DNA of 64,000 nucleotides from Xanthostigma xanthostigma. Taxonomy: Eukaryota; Arthropoda; Insecta; Raphidioptera; Raphidiidae. The DNA lies in assembly GCA_963575645.1 (NCBI GenBank), contig OY754472.1, positions 26,785,401 through 26,849,400 on the forward strand, read 5' to 3'. Made by a program: the position numbers and the translations under genes. Below, one piece after another: positions 39,651 through 49,730 of this stretch. Each line of letters starts with the position of its first letter. The first letter of the stretch is position 1. The notes under the pieces were generated by a model. It ran no database searches. It saw nothing but the letters and a program-made list of their open reading frames with translations, and was not told where the DNA came from.

Positions 39651-39653
39651 ATA
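39651..39653. repeat. Target-site duplication ATA, left
   Basis: The monomer reads catgaaATA before the element; the matching ATA is at 42394-42396. The empty equivalent is at 45691-45693 (catgaaATAaagcaat). Confidence 0.8.
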
Positions 39654-39932
39654 TAGCTCACTCAAAGAAGCAAAAATAGGGGAAATAATTCGTGTAAAAG
39701 CGATTTTTGGCATAGTTGTAGGGGATGGTGTCTGAAGCAACATACTCAAAGTACTGATGGATGGGGGTGGAGCTAAGGGGTGGGGGGTGGCGTTAAGGTC
39801 CCCTTTTGAAGTTTTTCTTATATATCTCGTAAACGGTGGCTCATAACAAAAAAATTTTTTTACTCAAGCAATCTACATAAAATTCTCTACAAAAAAGGTC
39901 CTGTACACTTTTTCGGTGGGATCAATATTGAA
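39654..39932 (+). repeat. Left long inverted repeat of transposon 2
   Basis: About 280 bp, inverted at 42105-42393 with high identity over most of its length (from taggggaaataattcg to cctgtacactttttcg). It includes a G-rich stretch at 39761-39800 and an A/T tract (caaaaaaattttttt). The outer 25-30 bp are less similar, with the right copy longer (extra ccaaaaactgcc). The end of the gene on the minus strand runs into it. Confidence 0.9.
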
Positions 39933-40312
39933 TGACCCGTGAAGGAAAGAAGATGGTCAATAATAAAATAAAGATACAGTTCTTTGAGTAGGTATGGCAT
40001 GTATTAAAAAAATTCCAATTATCTTCTAAATCTAACATAATATCATCATCAACATCATCGTCGACGGTGTTTTCGATTGGGGCTCCGTTAGTGCATGAGC
40101 TGGAGCATACCCCGCAAACACTGGAGCGGGCAATTCCTGCTTTCCGGCAGCCGAATCGCACCCCACACCCAGTTCTACATCGGCAAAATATGCTGTTGAG
40201 TATGGAGTCAAGTGCCACAGGATCGTTTGTTGTCACCGACTTTAATGCCATCGTCTCTTCTGGCCCAGCCCCATTGAGTAGGTGGTAGGGGCTTGCTGAG
40301 CCATTGTTGGAT

Positions 40313-40399
40313 CTGTAAAAGATGTAATAAGATCAACGTAAGTATTTAGCTCAAATATATATTTAATATATATTTGACAACTTCTGTGGTTAATGATAC
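40313..40399 (-). other. Predicted 87-nt intron in transposon 2 gene
   Basis: The donor is ctacag|gtatcatt and the acceptor cttttacag|atccaaca on the minus strand. Joining keeps the frame and gives VYLQ followed by IQQWL...WGW, which is the order seen in related proteins. Without splicing the frame ends in a low-complexity ILNIYLS tail. Confidence 0.65.
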
Positions 40400-41291
40400 C
40401 TGTAGGTACACTCTCAACGAGTGCTGCTTCGAAGCTTCTCTGGTAGGACGAAGAGTGGCCTGATCTGATTTCGGATTCATTGATGCTCTCAAAAAAGCTG
40501 AGTATCGTAATTTATTTAGATTTTGTTCCTGGTTAGACGCTTTGTAAATGGCCAGAAACAGTTTCTCGCCGGCCTGTTCAATACTCTCAGGTGATGTTGA
40601 AGGCTCATTAAAAATGTCTGAGATTTTTTGGGTCAGGTCTGGTTTATCCGTGAACAGCTTAGCAATTCCCACTTTGCTCTTTCCATGGATTGCAGTGGTG
40701 GTGTCGCATCCGGAGAAGCTGTGGAGAAGGAGAATTGTCTTGGCAAGTGGAAACTGTTGAAGTTGTCGCACTGAAAACAATTTGGTTTCCACCTTTCCAC
40801 GCCCTGGTTTCATAAAGAACACGTTATTTGGTGGAGCCAATCCCATGAGGAGGACTATCAAGTCGACATTTTCCCCAACTATTACAACAGTTGGATGAAT
40901 GGCAGCCTTATCCAACCCGCATCTGACAATAGTACCATCAGCATCTCCTGTTGCAACAGTTGTTTCAATCCCTGCTGCTGTCATTTTCTCGGTGAGGAAC
41001 TGAATCAGCCTCGTTTTATTTTTTTCGTTGTCGAGGAAATGCTCCTGTTTAACAGTGATGATCGTATTTTCGTTACAGTTAATATCAACCGACGTTTTAG
41101 TCAGACCTCGTCGTTTCTGCTCTGCTCGTTAGTGCTGTTGACATCACTGTAACCATCAAAAACCACCATACAGTTTGGACCGTAATGTTTCTGGACGTAG
41201 GTAATGTTTTGATGGCAAATCGTAGAAACGTTGGAGGACGGGTTCCATTTCATACTCCACGTGTGCGTCGTGATTGGTTGGCGGTGACCTT

Positions 41292-41300
41292 GCCGCCAGT
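41292..41300. repeat. Target duplication of nested element, left
   Basis: gccgccagt, repeated at 41986-41994. Confidence 0.75.
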
Positions 41301-41985
41301 GAGAGATGATACAAAATACTAGGAACAGTTATTTTGGAACGGTTTCGAACGAGGAACAGATTGGAACAGTTGTCAGTATAATAAAATACCTGTTCCGGGC
41401 TGTTCCAATGCTTCGACTGTTCCGAATAACATAACGGGCGTTCTTCTGCATAAAATAAACATTCTCCGTTCCCGTTGTCAATTATTATTGTACCTACTTT
41501 GCAAACTGCAACAGTTATGCTCTTCACCTACGCCTAGCGTACATTGTACGTAAAGTCGATTTTAGTATCACACCATCACATTAACATGCGTCGCAAAGTT
41601 TCAGACAAAACTGGACGGCTTATTAATTTTATATTACATACGCGAATACTATTGAACTGTGGTGAAATAATATTATTTGATTTTGTCATAGTATAAGCAT
41701 TCTGCAGAACAACTGTTACTTACATTCTGTAAAAGTATGTTTTTAATAATTAGGTACCTTAAATTATTAAACTTGAATAATAGAATTAATTCACGAAAAA
41801 ATACAAATCATACACATTTCATAATTTGAAATTTTTATAAGTTGCATGTTACTAGCTATTCCGAGAATGTCAAGGTTCCAACGTTGGAACTGTTAAAAAG
41901 TAACAGGTTTTTGGAACTGTTCCGTAAGCGGAACAGGAACGGAACGGAACTGTTATTAAAAAATAACAGTTTGTACCACCTCTGG
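41301..41985. mobile_element. Nested hAT-like non-autonomous element (685 bp)
   Basis: Flanked by a direct repeat gccgccagt (41292-41300 and 41986-41994), that is an 8-bp hAT-type duplication plus one base, or 9 bp. The ends are inverted: agagatgatacaaaat at 41302 against agaggtggtacaaact read inward from 41983, 13 of 16 matching; the right tip reads cagaggtgg, typical of hAT elements. Both subterminal regions are full of ggaac/gttcc words (41321-41431 and 41874-41955). The interior is AT-rich without a coding frame. Removing the element and one repeat copy re-joins an open frame of transposon 2. Confidence 0.75.
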
Positions 41986-41994
41986 GCCGCCAGT
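41986..41994. repeat. Target duplication of nested element, right
   Basis: gccgccagt, directly after the element tip cacctctg(g). Host-element sequence continues as cccttgcacccgacg. Confidence 0.75.
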
Positions 41995-42104
41995 CCCTTG
42001 CACCCGACGACGCTACAGAAACGTGCCGTGTGCGCCAGCAGTTTGAACCAATACGTAAAAACGCGAGAATTGAGCATAATTAACTTTTCTTCTTTGATAT
42101 CTCG
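41995..42104 (-). pseudogene. 5' fragment of transposon 2 gene region
   Basis: Between the nested element and the right inverted repeat. A minus-strand ATG at 42077-42075 opens a frame (MLNSRVFTYWFKLL...FCSVVGCKG) that, with the nested element removed, runs on to the stop near 41158. It is not clearly homologous to the nuclease family, whose matching frame is another one, so it may be deletion-joined sequence and not the true N-terminus. Confidence 0.35.
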
Positions 42105-42393
42105 TTAAATATTAATCCCAGCGAAAAAGTGTACAGGACCTTTTTTGTAGAGAATTTTATGTATATTGCTTGAGTAAAAAAATTTTTTTGTTTTGAGCCA
42201 CCGTTTACGAGATAAATAAGAAAAACTTTAAAAGGGGACCTTAACGCCACCCCCCACCCCTTAGCTCCACCCCCATCCATCAGTACTTTGAGTATGTTGC
42301 TTCAGACACCCTCCCCTACAACTATGCCAAAAATCGCTTTTACACGAATTATTTCCCCTATTTGGCAGTTTTTGGTCTTCGTTGATTGAACTA
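42105..42393 (-). repeat. Right long inverted repeat of transposon 2
   Basis: Inverted partner of 39654-39932. Differences are few: for example ctccccta against ctcccc-like ggtgtc/gggtgtc near 42308, aaaactttaaaagg against gaagtttttc partners, and ttttgagcc against ttatgagcc. This suggests the two ends have diverged a little since insertion. Confidence 0.9.
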
Positions 42394-42396
42394 ATA
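42394..42396. repeat. Target-site duplication ATA, right
   Basis: Monomer sequence resumes as ATAaagcaattttgcc directly after the element tip gattgaacta. Confidence 0.8.
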
Positions 42397-45300
42397 AAGC
42401 AATTTTGCCTATAAGGACTCATTTGCACCTAATTGTCATAAAGCTTGTAAAAACTGCTTGTATGCGTTAAAATAATGGTTAATATGCAGTTTGCATTTTC
42501 TAATGAGAGAATAATCCAAACCTGAATTATATAGTGTAAATAGACTTAACTTCATAAAATAAAGCAATTTTGCCTATAAAGACTCATTTGCCCCTCATTG
42601 TCATAAAGCATGTAAAAACTGCTTGTATGTGTTAAAATAATGGTTAATATGCAGTTTGCATTTTCTTATGAGAGAATGATCCAAACCTGAATGTTATAGT
42701 TTAAGTAAACTTACCTTTGTAAAATAAAGCAATTTTGCCTATAAGGACTCATTTGCACCTAATTGTAAAGCATGTAAAAACTGCTTCTCTGCGTTAAAAT
42801 AATGGTTAATATGCAGTTTGCATTTTCTTATGAGAGAATGATCCAAACCTGAATGTTATAGTGCAAATAGACTTACCTTTGTAAAATAAAGCAATTTTGC
42901 CTATAAGGACTCATTTGCACGCAATTGTCGTGAAGCATGTAAAAACTGCTTGTCTGCGTTAAAATGATAGTAAATATGCAGTTTGCATTTTCTTATGAGA
43001 GAATGATCCAAACCTGAATGTTATAGTGTAAATAGACTAACCCTCATGAAATAAAGCAATTTTGCCTATCAGGACTCATTTGCACCTAATTGTCATAAAG
43101 CTTGTAAAAACTGCTTGTATGCGTTAAAATAATGGTTAATATGCAGTTTGCATTTTCTTATGAGATAATGATCCAAACCTAAAAAATATAGTGTAAATAA
43201 ACTAACCCTCATGAAATAAAGCAATTTTGCCCATAAGGACTTATTTGCACCTAATTGTCATAAAGCTTGTAAAAACTGCTTGTCTGCGTTAAAATAATGG
43301 TTAAAATGCAGTTTGCATTTTCTTATGAGAGAATGATCCAAACCTGAATGTTATAGTGTAATTAGACTTACCCTCATGAAATAAAGCAATTTTGCCGATA
43401 AGAACTCATTTGCACCTGATTGTCGTAAAGCATGTAAAAACTGCTTGTCTGCTTCAAAATAATGGTTAATATGCAGTTTGCATTTTCTTATGAGAGAATG
43501 ATCCAAACCTGAATGTTATAGTGTAAATAGACTTAACTTCATGAAATGAAGCAATTTTGCCTATAAGGACTCATTTGCCCTTAATTGTCATAAAGCATGT
43601 AAAAACTGCTTGTATGCGTTAAAATAATGGCTAATATGCAGTTTGCATTTTCTTATGAGAGAATGATCCAAACCTGAATGTTATAGTGTAAATAGACTTA
43701 CCTTTGTAAAATAAAGCAATTTTGCCTATAAGGACTCAATTGCACGCAATTGTCGTGAAGCATGTAAAAACTGCTTGTCTGCGTGAAAATGATAGAAAAT
43801 ATGCAGATTCCATTTTCTTATGAGAGAATGATCCAAACCTGAATGTTATAGTGTAAATAGACTTACCCTCATGAAATAAAGCAATTTTGCCTATAAAGGC
43901 TTATTTGCACCTAATTGTCGTAAAGCATGTAAAAACTGCTTGTCTGCGTTTAAATAATGGTTAATATGCAGTTTGCATTTTCTTATGAGAGAATGATCCA
44001 AACCTGAATGTTATAGTGTAAATAGACTTACCTTCATGAAATAAAGCAATTTTGCCTATAAGGACTCATTTGCCATTAATTGTCATAAAGCATGTAAAAA
44101 CTGCTTGTATGCGTTAAAATAATGGTTAATATGCAGTTTGCATTTTCTTATGAGAGAATGATCCAAACCTGAATGGTATAGTGTAAATAGACTTACCCTC
44201 ATAAGATAATGCAATTTTGCCTATAAGGACTTATTTGCACCTAATTGTCGTAAACCATGTAAAAACTGCTTGTCTGCGTGAAAATGATAGTCAATATTCA
44301 GTTTGCATTTTCTTATGAGAGAATGATCCAAACCTAAATGTTATAGTGTAAATAGACTTACCCTCATGAAATAAAGCAATTTTGCCTATAAGGACTCATT
44401 TGCACCTAATTGTCATAAAGCAAGTAAAAACTGCTTGTATGCGTTAAAATAATGGTTAATATGCAGTTTGCATTTTCTTATGAGAGACTGATCCAAACCT
44501 GAATGTTATAGTCTAAATAGACTTACCTTTGTAAAATAAAGCAATTTTGCCTATAAGGACTTATTTGCACGCAATTGTCGTGAAGCATGTAAAAACTGCT
44601 TGTCTGCGTTAAAATTATAGTAAATATGCAGTTTGCATTTTCTTATGAGAGAATGATCCAAACCTGAATGTTATAGTGTAAATAGACTAACCCTCATGAA
44701 ATAAAGCAATTTTGCCTATCAGGACTCATTTGCACCTAATTGTCATAAAGCATGTAAAAACTGCTTGTCTGCCATAAAATAATGGTTAATATGCAGTTTG
44801 CATTTTCTTATGAGAGAATGATCCAAACCGGAATGTTATAGTGTAAATAGACTTAACTTCATGAAATAAAGCAATTTTGCCTATAAGGACTCATTTGCCC
44901 CTAATTGTCATAAAGCATGTAAAAACTGCTTGTATGCGTTAAAATAATGGCTAATATGCAGTTTGCATTTTCTTATGAGAGAATGATCCAAACCTGAATG
45001 TTATAGTGTAAATAAACTTACCTTTGTAAAATAAAGCAATTTTGCCTATAAGGACTCATTTGCACGCAATTGTCGTGAAGCATGTAAAAACTGCTTGTCT
45101 GCGTGAAAATGATAGAAAATATGCAGTTTCCATTTTCTTATGAGAGAATGATCCAAACCTGAATGTTATAGTGTAAATAGACTTACCCTCATGAAATAAA
45201 GCAATTTTGCCTTTAAAGGCTTATTTGCACCTAATTGTCGTAAAGCATGTAAAAACTGCTTGTCTGCGTTTAAATAATGGTTAATATTCAGTTTGCATTT

Positions 45301-45690
45301 TCTTATGAGAGAATGATCCAAACCTGAATATTATAGTGTAAATAGACTTACCCTCATGAAATAAAGCAATTTTGCCTATAAGGACTCATTTGCCCCTAAT
45401 TGTCATAAAGCATGTAAAAACTGCTTGTATGCGTTAAAATAATGGTTAATATGCAGTTTGCATTTTCTTATGAGAGAATGATCCAAACCTGAATGTTATA
45501 GTCTAAATAGACTTACCTTTGTAAAATAAAGCAATTTTGCCTATAAGGACTCATTTGCACGCAATTGTCGTGAAGCATGTAAAAACTGCTTGTCTGCGTT
45601 AAAATAATGGTTAATATGCAGTTTGCATTTTCTTATGAGAGAATAATCCAAACCTGAATAATATAGTGTAAATAGACTAACCTTCATGAA

Positions 45691-45693
45691 ATA
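45691..45693. other. Empty-site equivalent of transposon 2 target
   Basis: The monomers at 45640-45800 (aataatatag, ccttcatgaaATAaagcaat, cataaagcttg, then ttttctaatgagag) match both flanks of transposon 2 (39600-39653 and 42394-42510) without interruption. The left-flank offset is exactly 6040 bp. Confidence 0.88.
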
Positions 45694-47179
45694 AAGCAAT
45701 TTTGCCTATAAGGACTCATTTGCACCTAATTGTCATAAAGCTTGTAAAAACTGCTTGTATGCGTTAAAATAATGGTTAATATGCAGTTTGCATTTTCTAA
45801 TGAGAGAATAATCCAAACCTGAATTATATAGTGTAAATAGACTTAACTTCATAAAATAAAGCAATTTTGCCTATAAAGACTCATTTGCCCCTCATTGTCA
45901 TAAAGCATGTAAAAACTGCTTGTATGTGTTAAAATAATGGTTAATATGCAGTTTGCATTTTCTTATGAGAGAATGATCCAAACCTGAATGTTATAGTTTA
46001 AGTAAACTTACCTTTGTAAAATAAAGCAATTTTGCCTATAAGGACTCATTTGCACCTAATTGTAAAGCATGTAAAAACTGCTTCTCTGCGTTAAAATAAT
46101 GGTTAATATGCAGTTTGCATTTTCTTATGAGAGAATGATCCAAACCTGAATGTTATAGTGTAAATAGACTAACCCTCATGAAATAAAGCAATTTTGCCTA
46201 TCAGGACTCATTTGCACCTAATTGTCATAAAGCTTGTAAAAACTGCTTGTATGCGTTAAAATAATGGTTAATATGCAGTTTGCATTTTCTTATGAGATAA
46301 TGATCCAAACCTAAAAAATATAGTGTAAATAAACTAACCCTCATGAAATAAAGCAATTTTGCCTATAAGGACTTATTTGCACCTAATTGTCATAAAGCTT
46401 GTAAAAACTGCTTGTCTGCGTTAAAATAATGGTTAAAATGCAGTTTGCATTTTCTTATGAGAGAATGATCCAAACCTGAATGTTATAGTGTAATTAGACT
46501 TACCCTCATGAAATAAAGCAATTTTGCCGATAAGGACTCATTTGCACCTGATTGTCGTAAAGCATGTAAAAACTGCTTGTCTGCTTCAAAATAATGGTTA
46601 ATATGCAGTTTGCATTTTCTTATGAGAGAATGATCCAAACCTGAATGTTATAGTGTAAATAGACTTAACTTCATGAAATGAAGCAATTTTGCCTATAAGG
46701 ACTCATTTGCCCTTAATTGTCATAGAGCATGTAAAAACTGCTTGTATGCGTTAAAATAATGGCTAATATGCAGTTTGCATTTTCTTATGAGAGAATGATC
46801 CAAACCTGAATGTTATAGTGTAAATAGACTTACCTTTGTAAAATAAAGCAATTTTGCCTATAAGGACTCAATTGCACGCAATTGTCGTGAAGCATGTAAA
46901 AACTGCTTGTCTGCGTGAAAATGATAGAAAATATGCAGTTTCCATTTTCTTATGAGAGAATGATCCAAACCTGAATGTTATAGTGTAAATAGACTTACCC
47001 TCATGAAATAAAGCAATTTTGCCTATAAAGGCTTATTTGCACCTAATTGTCGTAAAGCATGTAAAAACTGCTTGTCTGCGTTTAAATAATGGTTAATATG
47101 CAGTTTGCATTTTCTTATGAGAGAATGATCCAAACCTGAATGTTATAGTGTAAATAGACTTACCTTCATGAAATAAAGC

Positions 47180-49730
47180 AATTTTGCCTATAAGGACTCA
47201 TTTGCTATTAATTGTCATAAAGCATGTAAAAACTGCTTGTATGCGTTAAAATAATGGTTAATATGCAGTTTGCATTTTCTTATGAGAGAATGATCCAAAC
47301 CTGAATGGTAAAGTGTAAATAGACTTACCCTCATAAGATAATGCAATTTTGCCTATAAGGACTTATTTGCACCTAATTGTCGTAAACCATGTAAAAACTG
47401 CTTGTCTGCGTGAAAATGATAGTCAATATTCAGTTTGCATTTTCTTATGAGAGAATGATCCAAACCTAAATGTTATAGTGTAAATAGACTTACCCTCATA
47501 AAATAAAGCAATTTTGCCTATAAGGACTCATTTGCACCTAATTGTCATAAAGCAAGTAAAAACTGCTTGTATGCGTTAAAATAATGGTTAATATGCAGTT
47601 TGCATTTTCTTATGAGAGAATGATCCAAAACTGAGTGATATAGTGTAAATAGACTTACCTTCATGAAATAACACAATTTTGCCTATAAGGACTCATTTGC
47701 CCCTAATTGTCATAAAGCATGTAAAAACTGCTTGTATGCGTTAAAATAATGGTTAATATGCAGTTTGCATTTTCTTATGAGAGAATGATCCAAACCTGAA
47801 TGTTATAGTCTAAATAGACTTACCTTTGTAAAATAAAGCAATTTTGCCTATAAGGACTTATTTGCACGCAATTGTCGTGAAGCATGTAAAAACTGCTTGT
47901 CTGCGTTAAAATGATAGTAAATATGCAGTTTGCATTTTCTTATGAGAGAATGATCCAAACCTGAATGTTATAGTGTAAATAGACTAACCCTCATGAAATA
48001 AAGCAATTTTGCCTATCAGGACTCATTTGCACCTAATTGTCATAAAGCATGTAAAAACTGCTTGTATGCGTTAAAATAATGTTTAATATGCAGTTTGCAT
48101 TTTCTTATGAGAGAATGATCGAAAACTGATTTATATAGTGTAAATAGACTAACCTTCATGAAATAAAGCAATTTTGACTATAAGGACTCATTAGCCCCTA
48201 ATTGTCATAAAGCATGTAAAAACTGCTTGTATGCGTTAAAATAATATCTAATATGCAGTTTGCATTTTCTTATGACAGAATGATCCAAACCTGAATGTTA
48301 TAGTGTAAATAGACTTAACTTCATGAAATAAAGCAATTTTGCCTATAAGGACTCATTTGCCCCTAATTGTCATAAAGCATGTAAAAACTGCTTGTATGCG
48401 TTAAAATAATGGCTAATATGCAGTTTGCATTTTCTTATGAGAGAATGATCCAAACCTGAATGTTATAGTGTAAATAGACTTACCTTTGTAAAATAAAGCA
48501 ATTTTGCCTATAAGGACTCATTTGCACGCAATTGTCGTGAAGCATGTAAAAACTGCTTGTCTGCGTGAAAATGATAGAAAATATGCTGTTTCCATTTTCT
48601 TATGAGAGAATGATCCAAACCTGAATGTTATAGTGTAAATAGACTTAACTTCATGAAATAAAGCAATTTTGCCTATAAGGACTCATTTGCCCCTAATTGT
48701 CATAAAGCATGTAAAAACTGCTTGTATGCGTTAAAATAATGGCTAATATGCAGTTTGCATTTTCTTGTGAGAGAATGATTCAAACCTGAATGTTATAGTG
48801 TAAGTAAACTTACCTTTGTAAAATAAAGCAATTTTGCCTATAAGGACTCATTTGCACCTAATTGTCGTAAAGCATGTAAAAACTGCTTGTCTGCGTTAAA
48901 ATAATGGTTAATATGCAGTTTGCATTTTCTTATGAGAGAATAATCCAAACCTGAATGTTATAGTGTAAATAGACTAACCCTCATGAAATAAAGCAATTTT
49001 GCCTATAAGGACTCATTTGCCCCTAATTGTCATAAAGCATGTAAAAACTGCTTGTATGCGTTAAAATAATATCTAATATGCAGTTTGCATTTTCTTATGA
49101 CAGAATGATCCAAACCTGAATGTTATAGTGTAAATAGACTTAACTTCATGAAATAAAGCAATTTTGCCTATAAGGACTCATTTGCCCCTAATTGTCATAA
49201 AGCATGTAAAAACTGCTTGTTTGCGTTAAAATAATATCTAATATGCAGTTTGCATTTTCTTATGACAGAATGATCCAAACCTGAATGTTATAGTGTAAAT
49301 AGACTTAACTTCATGAAATAAAGCAATTTTGCCTATAAGGACTCATTTGCCCCTAATTGTCATAAAGCATGTAAAAACTGCTTGTATGCGTTAAAATAAT
49401 GGCTAATATGCAGTTTGCATTTTCTTATGAGAGAATGATCCAAACCTGAATGTTATAGTGTAAATAGACTTACCTTTGTAAAATAAAGCAATTTTGCCTA
49501 TAAGGACTCATTTGCACGCAATTGTCGTGAAGCATGTAAAAACTGCTTGTCTGCGTGAAAATGATAGAAAATATGCAGTTTCCATTTTCTTATGAGAGAA
49601 TGATCCAAACCTGTATGTTATAGTGTAAATAGACTTAACTTCATGAAATAAAGCAATTTTGCCTATAAGGACTCATTTGCCCCTAATTGTCATAAAGCAT
49701 GTAAAAACTGCTTGTATGCGTTAAAATAAT
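47180..49730 (+). repeat. Satellite block duplicated at 53285-55835
   Basis: Offset is 6105 bp, exactly 37 monomers. Shared rare states in order: tggtaaagtg (47287 and 53392), actgagtgatatag, gaaaactgatttatatag (48121 and 54226), atgctgtttcc, gagaatgattcaaacc, cttgtttgcg and cctgtatgttatag. Similarity breaks off after about 49730, where copy 2 carries two extra monomers before resuming with the tttttttatgag monomer at an offset of 39 monomers. Confidence 0.85.

Larger units (their letters stand above)
15291..39653 (+). repeat. 165-bp satellite array, block 2
   Basis: About 148 monomers of the same satellite, in the same orientation and phase as block 1. It starts within a monomer at the CATG target copy of transposon 1 and ends within a monomer at the ATA target copy of transposon 2. 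The variant types are those of block 1. Small period breaks include a 1-bp loss near 18269, a 3-bp loss near 21421, a 1-bp loss near 27617 and a 2-bp gain near 28088. The block contains recent tandem duplications of 5, 10 and 18 monomers, listed separately. I see no gene, promoter or RNA gene in it; minus-strand open frames in some monomers are by-products of the 55-codon period. Confidence 0.98.
39922..41300 (-). pseudogene. XPG/FEN1-like nuclease with Cys-rich tail, transposon 2
   Basis: In order on the minus strand: (a) about 41275-41101, a frame with TYVQKHYG and VVFDGYSDVNST, ended by a TGA at 41101-41103; (b) after a frame break near 41085, KTSVDINCN continuing through the segment with ATGDADGTIV (D14, D16), VIVGENVDLIVLL (D41; relatives usually have DDTD here, so one acidic residue seems lost) and HSFSGCDTTTA (D94), numbered from the Met at 40984, ending ASKQHSLRVYLQ; (c) a predicted intron 40313-40399 (cag|gtatca, tttacag|atcc), after which IQQWLSKPLPPTQWGW follows in frame; (d) a frame break near 40260; (e) a tail with C-x-C-x3-C-x5-C and CGVCSSSC, then an acidic run DDDVDDDIMLDLED, stop at 39922. 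An XPG-like fold is inferred from the D-D-GCD pattern. Not functional. Confidence 0.72.
39654..42393 (-). mobile_element. DNA transposon 2, XPG-nuclease type, decayed
   Basis: A 2740-bp element with long inverted ends (about 280 bp) flanked by a 3-bp duplication ATA. The outermost tips are tagctcactcaaagaag (left) and, inverted, tagttcaatcaacgaaga (right). The interior holds, on the minus strand, the C-terminal part of a protein with XPG/FEN1-like acidic motifs and a Cys-rich tail, plus a nested 685-bp element. XPG nuclease plus a Cys8 finger and 3-4-bp duplications are reported for the Academ superfamily; placing it there is inference from memory. Full family proteins are much longer, so the 5' part of the gene is missing: this is an internally deleted, inactive copy. 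Confidence 0.85.
38270..47600 (+). repeat. 20-monomer duplication spanning transposon 2
   Basis: Copy 1 (about 38270-44309, including transposon 2) and copy 2 (about 44310-47600) have the same variant order. Before the transposon the offset is 6040 bp; after it the offset is 3297 bp (20 monomers less 3 bp); the difference of 2743 bp equals the transposon plus one 3-bp target copy. Shared markers include gccataaaat (38731 and 44771), aaaccggaatg, ttttctaatgagag (42496 and 45793) and cataagataatgc. Copy 2 lacks one monomer present in copy 1 near 42850-43010. Confidence 0.82.

Noticed and set aside
39651-39655. TA target duplication (mariner-like) for transposon 2
   Set aside because: Reading the duplication as ATA gives better matched tips (TAGCTCA / TAGTTCA), and the encoded protein is not mariner-like.
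39501-39749. Minus-strand open frame across the satellite/transposon 2 boundary
   Set aside because: Half satellite frame, half inverted-repeat sequence. A chance fusion frame.
40067-41152. Plus-strand frames over the transposon 2 gene
   Set aside because: Antisense shadows of the nuclease and Cys-rich coding segments.
41995-42077. CSVVGC motif suggesting a THAP-type zinc finger start
   Set aside because: Only the first two cysteines are visible, and none of the later THAP residues follow after removing the nested element.
41842-42108. Overlapping frames on both strands at the right side of transposon 2
   Set aside because: They run across the nested element end and repetitive ggaac words; no family resemblance.
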